The notes under the pieces: model-generated
Seen by the model: only the letters and a program-made list of their open reading frames with translations
Databases searched by the model: none
What the model was told of the DNA's origin: nothing
Source: Peptococcaceae bacterium CEB3
GTDB taxonomy: Bacteria; Bacillota; Desulfitobacteriia; Desulfitobacteriales; Desulfitobacteriaceae
Assembly (NCBI GenBank): GCA_001029295.1
Contig: LDXJ01000059.1
Coordinates: 62,001 to 126,000 of the forward strand
Length of the DNA: 64,000 nucleotides
Direction: 5' to 3'
Program-made: the position numbers and the translations under genes
Part shown: positions 54,146-63,382 of the stretch, in pieces
Numbering within the stretch: the first letter of the stretch is position 1
Layout of the letters: each line of letters opens with the position of its first letter

Positions 54146-55303
54146 ATGAAAGATAAAATTAAACAAGATATTTATGCAGTTTTCGAAGAATTAGTGAAAA
54201 TTAGCCGTTTTCTCTTCGAAAATCCGGAAATCGGGTACCAGGAATTTAAAGCCGCAGAAATTCTTGGGGAGAGTTTGAAAAAGCACGGGTTTAAAGTCGA
54301 GAAGGGTGTCTGTGCGATCCCCACCGCCTTTCGCGCCGTCTATGGCGGCAAAAAAGAGGGTCCGCGTGTGGCCTTTCTTTGTGAATACGACGCTCTGCCG
54401 GGCATCGGTCACGGGTGCGGCCATAACCTGATTGCCGCGATGGGCCTAGGGGCGGGGATCGGCTTGAGAGCGGTTATTGATGAACTGGGCGGGAGTATCG
54501 TGGTCATGGGCACGCCGGCGGAAGAGACCAGCGGGGCTAAGGTCAGCTTAGTTGAAGGGGGCTTCTTTGAGGATGTGGATTTAGCCATGATGGCTCATCC
54601 GGGTCCGAGTACGCAAGAAAGCGGCCCTTCCCTTGCGTTGAACGCCTTGCAGTTTGAATTCACTGGTAAGGCCGCTCATGCCGCTGAAGCTCCGGAAAAG
54701 GGGATCAATGCTCTTAATGCGGTTATTCAGTTGTTTAACGGAATCAATGCTCTGCGCCAGCATGTGCCTGGTGATGTGCGGATCCACGGAGTTATCACCG
54801 AGGGGGGGAAGGCTGCCAACATTGTCCCTGATTACACTACTGCTCAATTCTATATTCGGGCTGCTAAGAGGCAGCGACGGGATGAAGTAACGGAAAAAGT
54901 TGTCGCTTGCGCCCGTGGGGCCGCAATGATGACCGGGGTCAAGATGAAATTCAGCAACTTTGAAATTTCCTATGACGACTTAAAGACTAACTCGATCATG
55001 TCGGATTTATTCACTGTCAACTTGAAAGAATTGGGCGAAAAAGAAGTGCGCAAAGGGCAGCTCGTCGCGGCCTCCTTGGATATGGGGAATGTTAGCCAGG
55101 TGGTCCCGTCCATCCATCCCTGGATAGGTCTGGGGAATCTGGATTTGGTCTTGCATACCCAAGAGTTTGCTGATACTACCATCACCAAGCGGGGTGAGGA
55201 AGCCATATTTAAGGGTGCTTGCGCAATGGCTATGACGGCTTATGACATAATTGCTTCGAAGGAGATCATGGAACGAATTAAGAAGGAATTTACCAAAAAG
55301 TGA
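54146..55303 (+). CDS. M20-family metallopeptidase/amidohydrolase
   Basis: 385 residues. PRVAFLCEYDALPGIGHGCG gives the zinc region, VVMGTPAEETSGAK the catalytic Glu pair, and AAHAAEAPEKGINAL the dimerisation-domain His. The type resembles AbgB/aminoacylase-like amidohydrolases that split N-acyl or aminobenzoyl-glutamate-type amides. AAGGGGGGG sits directly before ATG 54146. It begins a three-enzyme run with a D-aminoacylase-like enzyme and a racemase-like enzyme, so removal of acyl groups from L- or D-amino acids fits. Confidence 0.9.
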   Translation: MKDKIKQDIYAVFEELVKISRFLFENPEIGYQEFKAAEILGESLKKHGFKVEKGVCAIPTAFRAVYGGKKEGPRVAFLCEYDALPGIGHGCGHNLIAAMGLGAGIGLRAVIDELGGSIVVMGTPAEETSGAKVSLVEGGFFEDVDLAMMAHPGPSTQESGPSLALNALQFEFTGKAAHAAEAPEKGINALNAVIQLFNGINALRQHVPGDVRIHGVITEGGKAANIVPDYTTAQFYIRAAKRQRRDEVTEKVVACARGAAMMTGVKMKFSNFEISYDDLKTNSIMSDLFTVNLKELGEKEVRKGQLVAASLDMGNVSQVVPSIHPWIGLGNLDLVLHTQEFADTTITKRGEEAIFKGACAMAMTAYDIIASKEIMERIKKEFTKK

Positions 55304-55330
55304 TAGCCGTAAAAGGGGGTTAAGACAAAG

Positions 55331-56698
55331 GTGTTTGAACTGGTCATTAAAAACGGCATGGTAGTGGATGCTCTGAATAAATTATTTTCCCCCTGCTGTA
55401 TCGGAATTTCCGGCGGGAAAATAGCAGCAATCAGTATTGAAGATATCAGGGGAGAGCAAGTTATTGACGCTGCGGGAATGGTGGTTTCTCCCGGATTTAT
55501 TGATATTCATATGCATGAGGATCCCCTCCGGGAAAAGAACGGGATGAAAGAAATAGAAGAAAATATTTTCAACAGCATGGCCTTGATGGGGGTCACCACC
55601 TGTGTCGGTGGCAATTGCGGCATGGGGATGCCGGATTTGGAAGGGTATTTAACCGCAATCGACAATTTTGGCTTGCCCGTCAACTTCGCCACTTTTCTTC
55701 CCTACACTACCTTACGAGAAAAAATTGGGGGAACTAACAATTATCTGGCCAATACCTCGGACGAAAACGAAAAACTGAAAGAATTGCTCCGTGCTGGCAT
55801 GGCGGCGGGCGCGGTCGGTCTTTCCTTTGGTTTGGAGTATATTCCTGGCTGTCCCACCAACGAATTGATCGAAATGGCCAAAGTGGTTGGCGAATTTCCC
55901 GGTAGACTCGTTGCCGCTCACTACCGTTCAGATGCGGGAGGGGGAATTGAATCGATCAAGGAACTATCCTACATCAGTTGGGTGGCGGATGTCCCAATGC
56001 AAATTTCCCATATTGGCAGTTGCACAGCTTTTGGAATGATGCGGAAAGGCTTGGAGACCGTGGACCAGGCCCGGAAACTTGGAATTGACATAATGGCTGA
56101 CTGCTACCCTTACGCGGCTTTTTGCACTTATATCGGGTCGGCGGTGTTTGATGAGGGTTGTTTTGCAAGATGGGGAACGGATTATAGCTCTATCGAACCG
56201 GCCGAAGGGAAATATAAGGGCAGTCCTTGTAGCAGAGAAACTTTTGAGTACCTTAGGGTTCGGGAACCCAATACCTTGGTCGTCGCCCATGTGCTAAATA
56301 AAGACGAGGTTCTGGAAGCACTTGCCCATCCCTTGGTGATGGTGGGCAGTGATGGATTGCTGAACGGGAGAAAGGGCCACCCACGGGCGAGCGGGGCTTT
56401 CCCCCGAGTTTTTGCCCATTATGTCCGGGAATTAAAAGGATTGTCCTTAATGGAGGCAATTCTCAAGATGACCCTTATGCCGGCGCAAAGGCTGGGCTTG
56501 AAAACCAAAGGCCAACTGACTCTGGGCAATGACGCGGACATTAGTATTTTTGATCCAGATAAGATTGTGGACAAGGCAACATATACGGATCCAGTTGCTC
56601 CGCCGGAGGGGATTGCCTACGTCCTTGTGAACGGGAAAATGGTAGTTGCAGACGGACAATTAACAGGGGTTAAACCGGGAAAGACGCTTCGTTTTTGA
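55331..56698 (+). CDS. N-acyl-D-amino-acid deacylase-like amidohydrolase
   Basis: 455 residues of the D-aminoacylase subgroup. SPGFIDIHMHED holds the metal His pair, GGNCGMGMPD the bridging Cys region typical of D-aminoacylases, AHYRSDAGGGIESI and ISHIGSC further His residues, and VGSDGLLNGRKGHPRASGAF the catalytic Asp. It would release D-amino acids from N-acyl derivatives. The GTG start at 55331 follows AAAGGGGG at about 12 bases. Its downstream neighbour is 39 bases away. Confidence 0.87.
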   Translation: MFELVIKNGMVVDALNKLFSPCCIGISGGKIAAISIEDIRGEQVIDAAGMVVSPGFIDIHMHEDPLREKNGMKEIEENIFNSMALMGVTTCVGGNCGMGMPDLEGYLTAIDNFGLPVNFATFLPYTTLREKIGGTNNYLANTSDENEKLKELLRAGMAAGAVGLSFGLEYIPGCPTNELIEMAKVVGEFPGRLVAAHYRSDAGGGIESIKELSYISWVADVPMQISHIGSCTAFGMMRKGLETVDQARKLGIDIMADCYPYAAFCTYIGSAVFDEGCFARWGTDYSSIEPAEGKYKGSPCSRETFEYLRVREPNTLVVAHVLNKDEVLEALAHPLVMVGSDGLLNGRKGHPRASGAFPRVFAHYVRELKGLSLMEAILKMTLMPAQRLGLKTKGQLTLGNDADISIFDPDKIVDKATYTDPVAPPEGIAYVLVNGKMVVADGQLTGVKPGKTLRF

Positions 56699-56737
56699 AG
56701 AGCAAAGAGGAAGCAGATCGCGGGAGGTGGTGTCGTT

Positions 56738-57802
56738 TTGGGCTACCCAAGATTGGAAATTGCGGAAAGTAAGATTAGACTGAATTGCGAGTATTTAACG
56801 AATTTCTGCAGCAGGCAAGGTATTGCAATAATGGGGATTACGAAAGGGGTTAGCGCCCTGCTTCCCGTGGTGAAGGCCATGTTGCGCGGAGGAATAGAGA
56901 AGCTTGGAGATTCCCGGATGAAGAATATCAGGGCACTGAAAGAAGCCGAGATCGGTGTGCCAGTCTATTTAATAAGAATTCCTATGCTTTCCGAGCTGGA
57001 AGAAGTAGTTTACTGGTCTGAGGGTAGTTTTAATTCCGAAGTTGATGTTATGCAAGCCCTCGCTCATAAGGCCAAACTGTATAACAAGACTCATAAGGTT
57101 ATCTTGTTGGTGGACGTTGGGGATTTGAGGGAGGGCATTCTGCCAGAGGATGTTTCTAAAACAGTGGGCCAAATCCTTGACTTCCCTGCTCTGGAGTTGG
57201 AGGGACTAGGCACTAATGTTGGCTGCTATGGGGGAGTTCTTCCAAGTCCGGAGAACATCAGGATCTTATTTGATTTAGCCCAGGAAATAGAGAAGAGGTA
57301 CGGGATAAGGCTGAAAACTCTGTCCGGCGGCAACACGGCTACTCTGAGTCTTCTGGAAAAAAGCAACCTGGGGCAGGGAATCAATCAACTTAGACTGGGG
57401 GAAGCAATTTTGTTGGGCACGGATGCGACGAATCACCGGGCTGTCCCTGGAACCTCCATGGATACCATGAGATTGAAAGCCGAGGTAATCGAAGTTAAGT
57501 GGAAACCGTCTTATCCCATAGGCAAAATAGGTCGGGATGCTTTTGGAAATATCCCGGTCATCGAAGATAGAGGGGAAATGAGGCGAGCGATCGTGGCACT
57601 GGGAAGACAGGATTGCCGCATTGAAGGACTTACTCCGGTGGATCAATCGATGGAGATTATTGGTGGAAGTAGTGATCACCTTCTTCTTGATGTCACCCGT
57701 TGTGCGGATATCGGCATCGGCTCTCTGGTCGAATTCAAGGTAACTTATGCGGCAATGCTTAGCCTTTCGACTTCCAGTTATGTGGAAAAGGCTATGGTCT
57801 AG
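56738..57802 (+). CDS. Alanine/ornithine racemase-family PLP enzyme
   Basis: 354 residues of the fold-type III PLP family related to ornithine racemase (Orr) and YhfX. IMGITKGVSALLPVV holds the PLP lysine at residue 36, and LSGGNTATLSLLE and INQLRLGEAILLG the phosphate-binding and C-terminal segments. It probably interconverts D- and L-forms of an amino acid such as ornithine, or otherwise acts on a D-amino acid. TTG 56738 is chosen because GGGAGGTGG lies 8 bases upstream. Confidence 0.85.
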   Translation: MGYPRLEIAESKIRLNCEYLTNFCSRQGIAIMGITKGVSALLPVVKAMLRGGIEKLGDSRMKNIRALKEAEIGVPVYLIRIPMLSELEEVVYWSEGSFNSEVDVMQALAHKAKLYNKTHKVILLVDVGDLREGILPEDVSKTVGQILDFPALELEGLGTNVGCYGGVLPSPENIRILFDLAQEIEKRYGIRLKTLSGGNTATLSLLEKSNLGQGINQLRLGEAILLGTDATNHRAVPGTSMDTMRLKAEVIEVKWKPSYPIGKIGRDAFGNIPVIEDRGEMRRAIVALGRQDCRIEGLTPVDQSMEIIGGSSDHLLLDVTRCADIGIGSLVEFKVTYAAMLSLSTSSYVEKAMV

Positions 57803-58233
57803 CGGTAACCCGAAAAGTTGTTAGACATCTTGTACTGGCCTTCGACAGCTTATAGGTACAGGAAGCGCCTTTAACCCGTCATGCCAGAAGGAATTGCGAA
57901 TCAGACATACGTCGGTGAGATACCCGGGTGGCTGAGGAAAGTCGTTCGCTAGGTTGCGAAGGTAACTGTATGGGTTAAGACTCTTTGTTGCTTAAGAACA
58001 AAAATGATTGAACAATACACAATATCGTCAAAGGACCGTTAACTGAAGACATTGAAACAGCTCACAACATCCCTGGAAAGCCTAGAATGAAGACAGTAGA
58101 AAATAACACCGTGGTTTCCTGAGGATGTCGATGTGTGATTTTGAAGGGAGAGGGGTGGAATATGGATGATACCGGTTAGGTAAGTGAAGCGGTTATGCCG
58201 GAAGAAAATTAAAGAAAGGGAGATGTTGGTAAA
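57803..58233. other. Gap between racemase-like gene and carrier
   Basis: About 430 bases with no supported gene on either strand; the 58039-58602 minus frame is a shadow of the carrier gene. No sigma-54 or LacI-type site is evident. A ribosome site (AAAGGGAG) marks the end of the gap. Confidence 0.5.
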
Positions 58234-59655
58234 ATGAGTGTACAATCTACTGAAAAGCCAGTTAAGCTGGGGAAAAATAAAAAAAGGAAGAGTATCAATA
58301 CTTTTGTACTGCTTTTCTGCGTGATGGTGGCTATGGCTATCCTGACCTACATTCTGCCTGCAGGACATTATGCAAGGCATGTGGTTAAAGGCCTGAACGT
58401 GGTCATACCTAACACATACAAAACAGTGGCCAGAACCCCCGTTGGTTTCTTGGGGCTGTTTTCCTCGATCCCCCAGGGTATGGAAGAAGCGGCACCGATT
58501 GCTTTTTACGTGATCATCATCGGTGGAATGATCAATGTCATGAACGCTACGGGAGCACTCAATGCGCTGCTTACTGTCACGGCCAGAAGGTTTTCCAAGC
58601 AAGGACTGTGGTTTATAGCCCTGCTTATGCTGTTGTTCTCCTTGGGCGGAAGCCTCCTAGGCATGGCTGAGGAGAGCTTAATGTATCTTCCGGTGGTCAT
58701 CCCTTTTGCGTTAGCTATGGGATATGATCTTTTTACAGGAGTGGCTATCGTTCTGCTAGGTATGGCCATAGGATTCACTACGGCCATCATGAACGCCTTT
58801 ACCATCGGTATCGCCCAGAGCGTCGCCCAACTGCCGCTATTTTCCGGTATTTGGCTCAGACTTATTTTGTACGTAATTGTTTACATCGCTGCCGTAGCTT
58901 TCGTCTATCGGCACGCTAAGAAGGTTAAGGAAAACCCTTCGCTGGGTATCTGGGGCGATCGAAGATATGAAAGTGTGGCGCAACTAGAGGGCGAAGATGT
59001 TAAGCTTGAGGTGCGGCACAAGTGGGTTTTATTATGCTTCGTGCTGGCTATTGCCACACTGGTCGTCGGCGTGATCAAATTCAATTTCAGTTTCGAACAA
59101 TATGGTGGTGTGTTTATTTTACTTTCGATTGTGATTGCTTTCATCGGACAAATGTCCACTGAAGACTACCTGAAGAACTTTATGCAAGGCTCGGCGAACA
59201 TCCTACCGGCTGCTCTGATCATCGGGCTTTCCAGGGGCGCCGTGGTTGTATTGACTAATGGAAACATTCTCGACACTATACTGTACCACGCGGCTACGGC
59301 TCTTGAAACTGTTCCATCCTCGCTCAGCGCAGCGGGTATGTTTTTATTTCAGGCGACATTGCACATCCTGGTTCCTTCAGGAAGTGGCCAGGCCATGCTG
59401 ACCATGCCCATCATGGTCCCCTTGGCAGATCTACTGCATGTGACCCGTCAAACGGCCTGCCTAATTTTTACACTTGCGGACGGCATTGGCAATACCATCT
59501 TGCCCACATCCGGATATTTCATGGCGGCTCTTAGCTTGTCAGGACTGGCTTATGGCGCATGGGCTAAGAAAACCTGGCATTTTATTGTAGGACAATACGT
59601 GGTTGCGATAATAGTTGTGGTACTGGCTAACATGGTACATTATGGGCCATTTTAA
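58234..59655 (+). CDS. YfcC-family membrane carrier
   Basis: 473 residues with about 11-12 helices. The start (KKRKSINTFVLLFCVMVAMA, ILTYILPAGHY) and the segment LVPSGSGQAMLTMPIMVPLA mark the YfcC/DcuC-related carriers linked to uptake of amino acids, peptides or dicarboxylates. Following the deacylases and the racemase-like enzyme, it is a good candidate importer for N-acylated or D-amino acids. No ribosome site problem: AAAGGGAGATG lies upstream of ATG 58234. Confidence 0.85.
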   Translation: MSVQSTEKPVKLGKNKKRKSINTFVLLFCVMVAMAILTYILPAGHYARHVVKGLNVVIPNTYKTVARTPVGFLGLFSSIPQGMEEAAPIAFYVIIIGGMINVMNATGALNALLTVTARRFSKQGLWFIALLMLLFSLGGSLLGMAEESLMYLPVVIPFALAMGYDLFTGVAIVLLGMAIGFTTAIMNAFTIGIAQSVAQLPLFSGIWLRLILYVIVYIAAVAFVYRHAKKVKENPSLGIWGDRRYESVAQLEGEDVKLEVRHKWVLLCFVLAIATLVVGVIKFNFSFEQYGGVFILLSIVIAFIGQMSTEDYLKNFMQGSANILPAALIIGLSRGAVVVLTNGNILDTILYHAATALETVPSSLSAAGMFLFQATLHILVPSGSGQAMLTMPIMVPLADLLHVTRQTACLIFTLADGIGNTILPTSGYFMAALSLSGLAYGAWAKKTWHFIVGQYVVAIIVVVLANMVHYGPF

Positions 59656-60340
59656 GTTCACCGAAAAGTTCTGACCACTTAATCCTTAAATTGAGGTCGG
59701 TTAATATTATTAATATTCCCATTTTTCGCATCCATGATTTGGAATAGTTCAGATTGTGGATGTTTTTTCTTTATTTTGTCAACCGTAGTTCCTTATGTGG
59801 CGGTTCGCACTCTTTGGCGGTAAGTTAATCATCGCAAGTGGCATTTGACAACGGCATGGTGGTTACCGTCAGTGGCGGCAGTTGTTTATGAGGTTTAAGA
59901 CCAAAGCCAATGGCGGTGGCTTCAATACCTAACAGTTACCGCCACTGGCATTGCAGACATAGAGCCGTAACCGCGTCTGTCAAGGATATCCCGAGGTGCC
60001 AGTGCCAGGGGCGCAGCCCTGGACGCCTCTGGGATACATATCCGTTGGCCTCGGTGCAAGATAAAACGCTTAGTGTGATAAGCTGGTGGGCCGTTCCCTA
60101 CAGATTTCGGCTTGGCAGAGAAGACGTTGCTACAGACAAACGGAATAGACAGTCGACGTATGGAGGGTAAACTGAGTCTCCGGCAGGGTGATATACCAGC
60201 TGATATCTAGCTCTAAACGACAGGGATAGGCCGTTTTCCCCACATACAAGAGAAAGCATTCACCGCAATGCAACGCATAATTCTGATTTCCGAGTTCCGC
60301 GTACCACTGATCCAGTTTCCGATTGAAACGCAGTAAATGG
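59656..60340. other. Gap without a recognisable gene
   Basis: About 680 bases. GTGGCGGT/ACCGCCAC-like pieces recur between 59790 and 59960, and CCAGGGGCGCAGCCCTGG near 60006-60023 can fold into a hairpin. The frames found (for example 59910-60170) look like chance. A degenerate mobile element is possible but unsupported. Confidence 0.45.
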
Positions 60341-60344
60341 GCGG

Positions 60345-60559
60345 GACGATTGCAGGTTCCACTGAATGGTAAGATTATCGAGGTTAATAAAGAATTGCTT
60401 TATCAGCCTAAGAAAATCAACGAAGATTGTTACGGGTCAGGCTGGTTAGCCTTGATTGAGCCCAGCGATCTAGCCGGAGAATTAGGTCAGCTCATGAATG
60501 CAGAGCAGGCTGCAGCCTGGGTCAAAGAAGAAATGGCCCGCCACACCCCCAAAGGGTAA
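60345..60559 (+). pseudogene. Glycine-cleavage H-like (lipoyl) protein, C-terminal fragment
   Basis: About 70 codons read VPLNGKIIEVNKELLYQPKK, INEDCYGSGWLALIEPSD and LMNAEQAAAWVKEEMARH. This is the second half of GcvH-type lipoyl-carrier proteins (G-x-I-x-EVN...P-x-x-x-N-x-D-x-YG-x-GW). The front half with the lipoylated Lys is missing. It stands just ahead of a FAD oxidase and Fe-S protein pair. Confidence 0.75.
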
Positions 60560-60690
60560 GCTGTTCGCAGTTGCAGGGTCAGAAAAACAAGAAAGTTTAC
60601 CGTCAGGCTGAGAAAACTGCGCCCGGATGAACCTTTCAGATGGATGAATCATGTAGGAAGGAAAATAGTGATGGAAAGGGGGGGGTTCAG

Positions 60691-62184
60691 GTGGAGGTAT
60701 TTTTAAAAGAAATTTTCGGTTCCAGAATGACGACCGATCCTTTCGAATTGGAACAGTACACGAAAGATATCGCGTACATTCCGCCTATCCTGGTGCGTTT
60801 ACTCGCCAAACCCTGGCCCCGGGCGGTTGTTCAAGCGGAAGAATCGAGGGAGATAGCTTGCCTCATGCAATGGGCTTTCCAGAAGAGAATACCCGTGACG
60901 GTTCGGGGAGGGGGTTCTTCGGCTTATTTTAATTCAGTTCCAGTTCAGGAGGGGATTGTTCTGGATATGAATCACATGCAGGGAGTCGGTGCGGTGCATA
61001 TGGCAGGTAAAGCTGAGGAACCGGCGGTTTGGGTCCAAGCAGGAACGACCTGGTACGATGCGGATGAACGCTTACGCCGCCAGGGGTATACGCTCCGTTC
61101 GTATCCCACCAGTGCCCCTGCGGCCACAGTGGGAGGGTGGATTTCCCTGGGCGGCTTCGGCATCGGTTCGATTCGTTATGGACCTTTACGGGAACAAATA
61201 TTGGGGGTCCGTGCAGTAACCGCAGGGGGGGAAATCGCTGAGGTTGACAACCCCGGCCTAAAATCGGAGGCAGAGGCTAGCGCAGGAGGGGGTGGGCTCT
61301 GCTTTGATGATTTTTTTGGCATGGAAGGCACCCGAGCCGTAATCACCGAAGCGCATCTCACGGTTCGCCCGTTCCCGGAAAAAGAGGCCCATCGGGTCCT
61401 GGCTTTCAGGGATGTCAGACCAACGGGTCGAATGATCCAGGAGTTAGGCCAAGTTTCTTCCGTTTTCAACGTTCATTTTAGTTCCCCGACGTTTGTTGCG
61501 GCCCTGCACAAAAAGGGGTATGCCTCGGAACTTCCGCAGGAACGTTATTGTTTGGCTGTGGACTTGGCCGGAAGACAAACCGAAGTGGAAGAAGCGCTCA
61601 GGACGATCCGACGTGAAGTCCAGGTGTTGGGGGGAGAGGTCTTAGCTACGGAAGCCGGGGAAGCAGAATGGATCAGCCGTTTTAAAGCGTTACGGTTGAA
61701 GCAAACATGGCCTTCTTTGCAGGCCGCCGAACTGCTTTTACCTGTCGAACATTTTGCGGCCTTTGAAGAAGCGCTGACAAAGTTAGCGAAACAAAAACAT
61801 ACCGTTGTCGTGACCTATGCCCACCTTGTGTCTCCGGAAACAGTGCTGCTCATGGTTTTGTTTCCTTCAGATGAACTCAATACCCTCCGCTATCTCGGCG
61901 ATCTCAGCTTTATCAGCCGCATATATGCTTTAGGTAAGCTTTATGGGGGAAAACCCTATATCATCGGTCTATGGAACACTTCGTATTTGAGCGACATTTA
62001 CACCTCGAAAGAATTAAAGCGACGCTGGGAGCGCAAACAGAGGCTGGACAGACCCAATATTTTAAATCCGGGAAAGGCTTATAAGGCTCCTTTTTTCCTC
62101 AGCCGATCGGTATTCAGATTAGGTATGGGATTTCTTGGAATGCTATGTCCGTTTGTAAGGGCGGGGAGGGAAAGTGATGCCTAA
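60691..62184 (+). CDS. FAD-binding oxidoreductase (GlcD-like, PCMH type)
   Basis: About 497 residues from GTG 60691 (AAAGGGGGGGG upstream; an ATG at 60640 would add 17 residues). FAD-binding segments: PVTVRGGGSSAYFNSVPVQE, then AAPAATVGGWISLGGFGIGS-like residues and EGTRAVITEAHLTVRP. The C-terminus ends DRPNILNPGKAY, typical of these enzymes. It is divergent from glcD at 35598 and not part of the duplication. Two C-terminal hydrophobic stretches (FRLGMGFLGMLCPFV) hint at membrane contact. The next gene overlaps it by 8 bases. Confidence 0.87.
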   Translation: MEVFLKEIFGSRMTTDPFELEQYTKDIAYIPPILVRLLAKPWPRAVVQAEESREIACLMQWAFQKRIPVTVRGGGSSAYFNSVPVQEGIVLDMNHMQGVGAVHMAGKAEEPAVWVQAGTTWYDADERLRRQGYTLRSYPTSAPAATVGGWISLGGFGIGSIRYGPLREQILGVRAVTAGGEIAEVDNPGLKSEAEASAGGGGLCFDDFFGMEGTRAVITEAHLTVRPFPEKEAHRVLAFRDVRPTGRMIQELGQVSSVFNVHFSSPTFVAALHKKGYASELPQERYCLAVDLAGRQTEVEEALRTIRREVQVLGGEVLATEAGEAEWISRFKALRLKQTWPSLQAAELLLPVEHFAAFEEALTKLAKQKHTVVVTYAHLVSPETVLLMVLFPSDELNTLRYLGDLSFISRIYALGKLYGGKPYIIGLWNTSYLSDIYTSKELKRRWERKQRLDRPNILNPGKAYKAPFFLSRSVFRLGMGFLGMLCPFVRAGRESDA

Positions 62185-63382
62185 GACAAAAACTAATTTA
62201 GAAGAGCGAATCGCTGAGGCCAGCTATGTGTGCGGGCGATGTGGGAGTTGCCGCAACGTTTGCCCGGTTTATCAGGAAATAAAGTGGGAGTCTTCTTCAC
62301 CGCGCGGCAAGATAACGCTAGCTAAAGACGTATTTTTGAAACACAAGCACAATAAGATGACAGAGTTCTATACTCAGCGTCTGCTGGAATGCACGCTTTG
62401 CGGAAAATGCGAGGAAATCTGTGCCGCAGGTATTCATACGCGGGGACTTTGGCTGGACCTGCGGGAAAGTTTGCGAGAAACGGGCAGGTTACATCCTAAT
62501 TTCCGGCACCTAGGTGAGCAAATCGCCACGACCCATAATATCAGTGCTACGGCCAATGAATATAGGTTGGATTGGACAGATGATCTCGACGATTTTGAGG
62601 TGCCGCAAAGTAAAGACGGCAGCGAAGTTGCTTATTTTGTTGGTTGCGTTTCTTCCTTTTACCCGCAATTGGCTGACATCCCTCAGAGTATTGTCAAAAT
62701 CCTGGAACAGGCACCGGTAAAGTATACGGTCTTGGGTGGGGAGGAATGGTGTTGCGGGTTTCCCTTGATTTCTGCCGGGATGTCAGGCGAAGCTCAAGAA
62801 TTAGCCAGGCACAACATCGAAAAAGTTCGCGCTCTGCGAGTGAAAACCTTAATCACTGGGTGTGCCTCTTGTTTTCATACCTGGAGTCAGGAATACCCGC
62901 TTCTACTGGGCAAGAGTAAGCAGGACTTAGGTTTTGAAGTTCTTCATGTGACGGAATATTTTGCTCGCTTGCTCCAGGAGAAACGCTTAATGCCTGCAGG
63001 ATTGTCTGAAACAGTCACTTATCATGACCCTTGTGACTTAGGGCGCAATAGCGGGGTTTATGAGGATCCACGAGTTATTTTGCAGGCTATTCCCGGGCTG
63101 GATTATGTCGAAATGTTCCATAACAGAGAGCTTGCCGATTGCTGCGGGGGTGGAGGGAACCTGCAAATGGTTGACTCTGGATTGAGCCAAGCCATTGCAG
63201 GGCGGCGGGTCCGAGCGGCTGTGGAGACCGGAGCGTCAATCCTGGTTTCAGCCTGTCAACAGTGTGTCCAAACCCTGAGAGACGCGGCCAGGAAGGAGAA
63301 GTTAGCCCTGGAAGTTATGGATGTTACGGAGTTGCTTTGGCAGGTGTTGGATCATGAGACAGGTGGTGAACGAAATGAATGA
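62177..63382 (+). CDS. Fe-S oxidoreductase (GlcF/HdrD-like)
   Basis: 401 residues. CGRCGSCRNVCPVYQE and CTLCGKCEEICAAGIH bind two 4Fe-4S clusters. CCG motifs EEWCCGFPLISAG and ADCCGGGGNLQ follow, as in GlcF and the HdrD/heterodisulfide-reductase family. It probably takes electrons from the FAD protein upstream. GGGGAGGG precedes ATG 62177. Confidence 0.9.
   Translation: MPKTKTNLEERIAEASYVCGRCGSCRNVCPVYQEIKWESSSPRGKITLAKDVFLKHKHNKMTEFYTQRLLECTLCGKCEEICAAGIHTRGLWLDLRESLRETGRLHPNFRHLGEQIATTHNISATANEYRLDWTDDLDDFEVPQSKDGSEVAYFVGCVSSFYPQLADIPQSIVKILEQAPVKYTVLGGEEWCCGFPLISAGMSGEAQELARHNIEKVRALRVKTLITGCASCFHTWSQEYPLLLGKSKQDLGFEVLHVTEYFARLLQEKRLMPAGLSETVTYHDPCDLGRNSGVYEDPRVILQAIPGLDYVEMFHNRELADCCGGGGNLQMVDSGLSQAIAGRRVRAAVETGASILVSACQQCVQTLRDAARKEKLALEVMDVTELLWQVLDHETGGERNE

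Noticed and set aside
57915-57990. tRNA-like stretch (GGTGGCTGAGG...)
   Set aside because: The bases do not fold into a cloverleaf with a proper T-arm and acceptor stem.
58039-58602. 187-codon minus-strand frame
   Set aside because: It mostly overlaps the YfcC-type carrier on the other strand and shows no family pattern; it is a shadow.
59790-60025. Imperfect repeats and a GC-rich hairpin as an insertion element end
   Set aside because: No transposase trace or matching opposite end was found.
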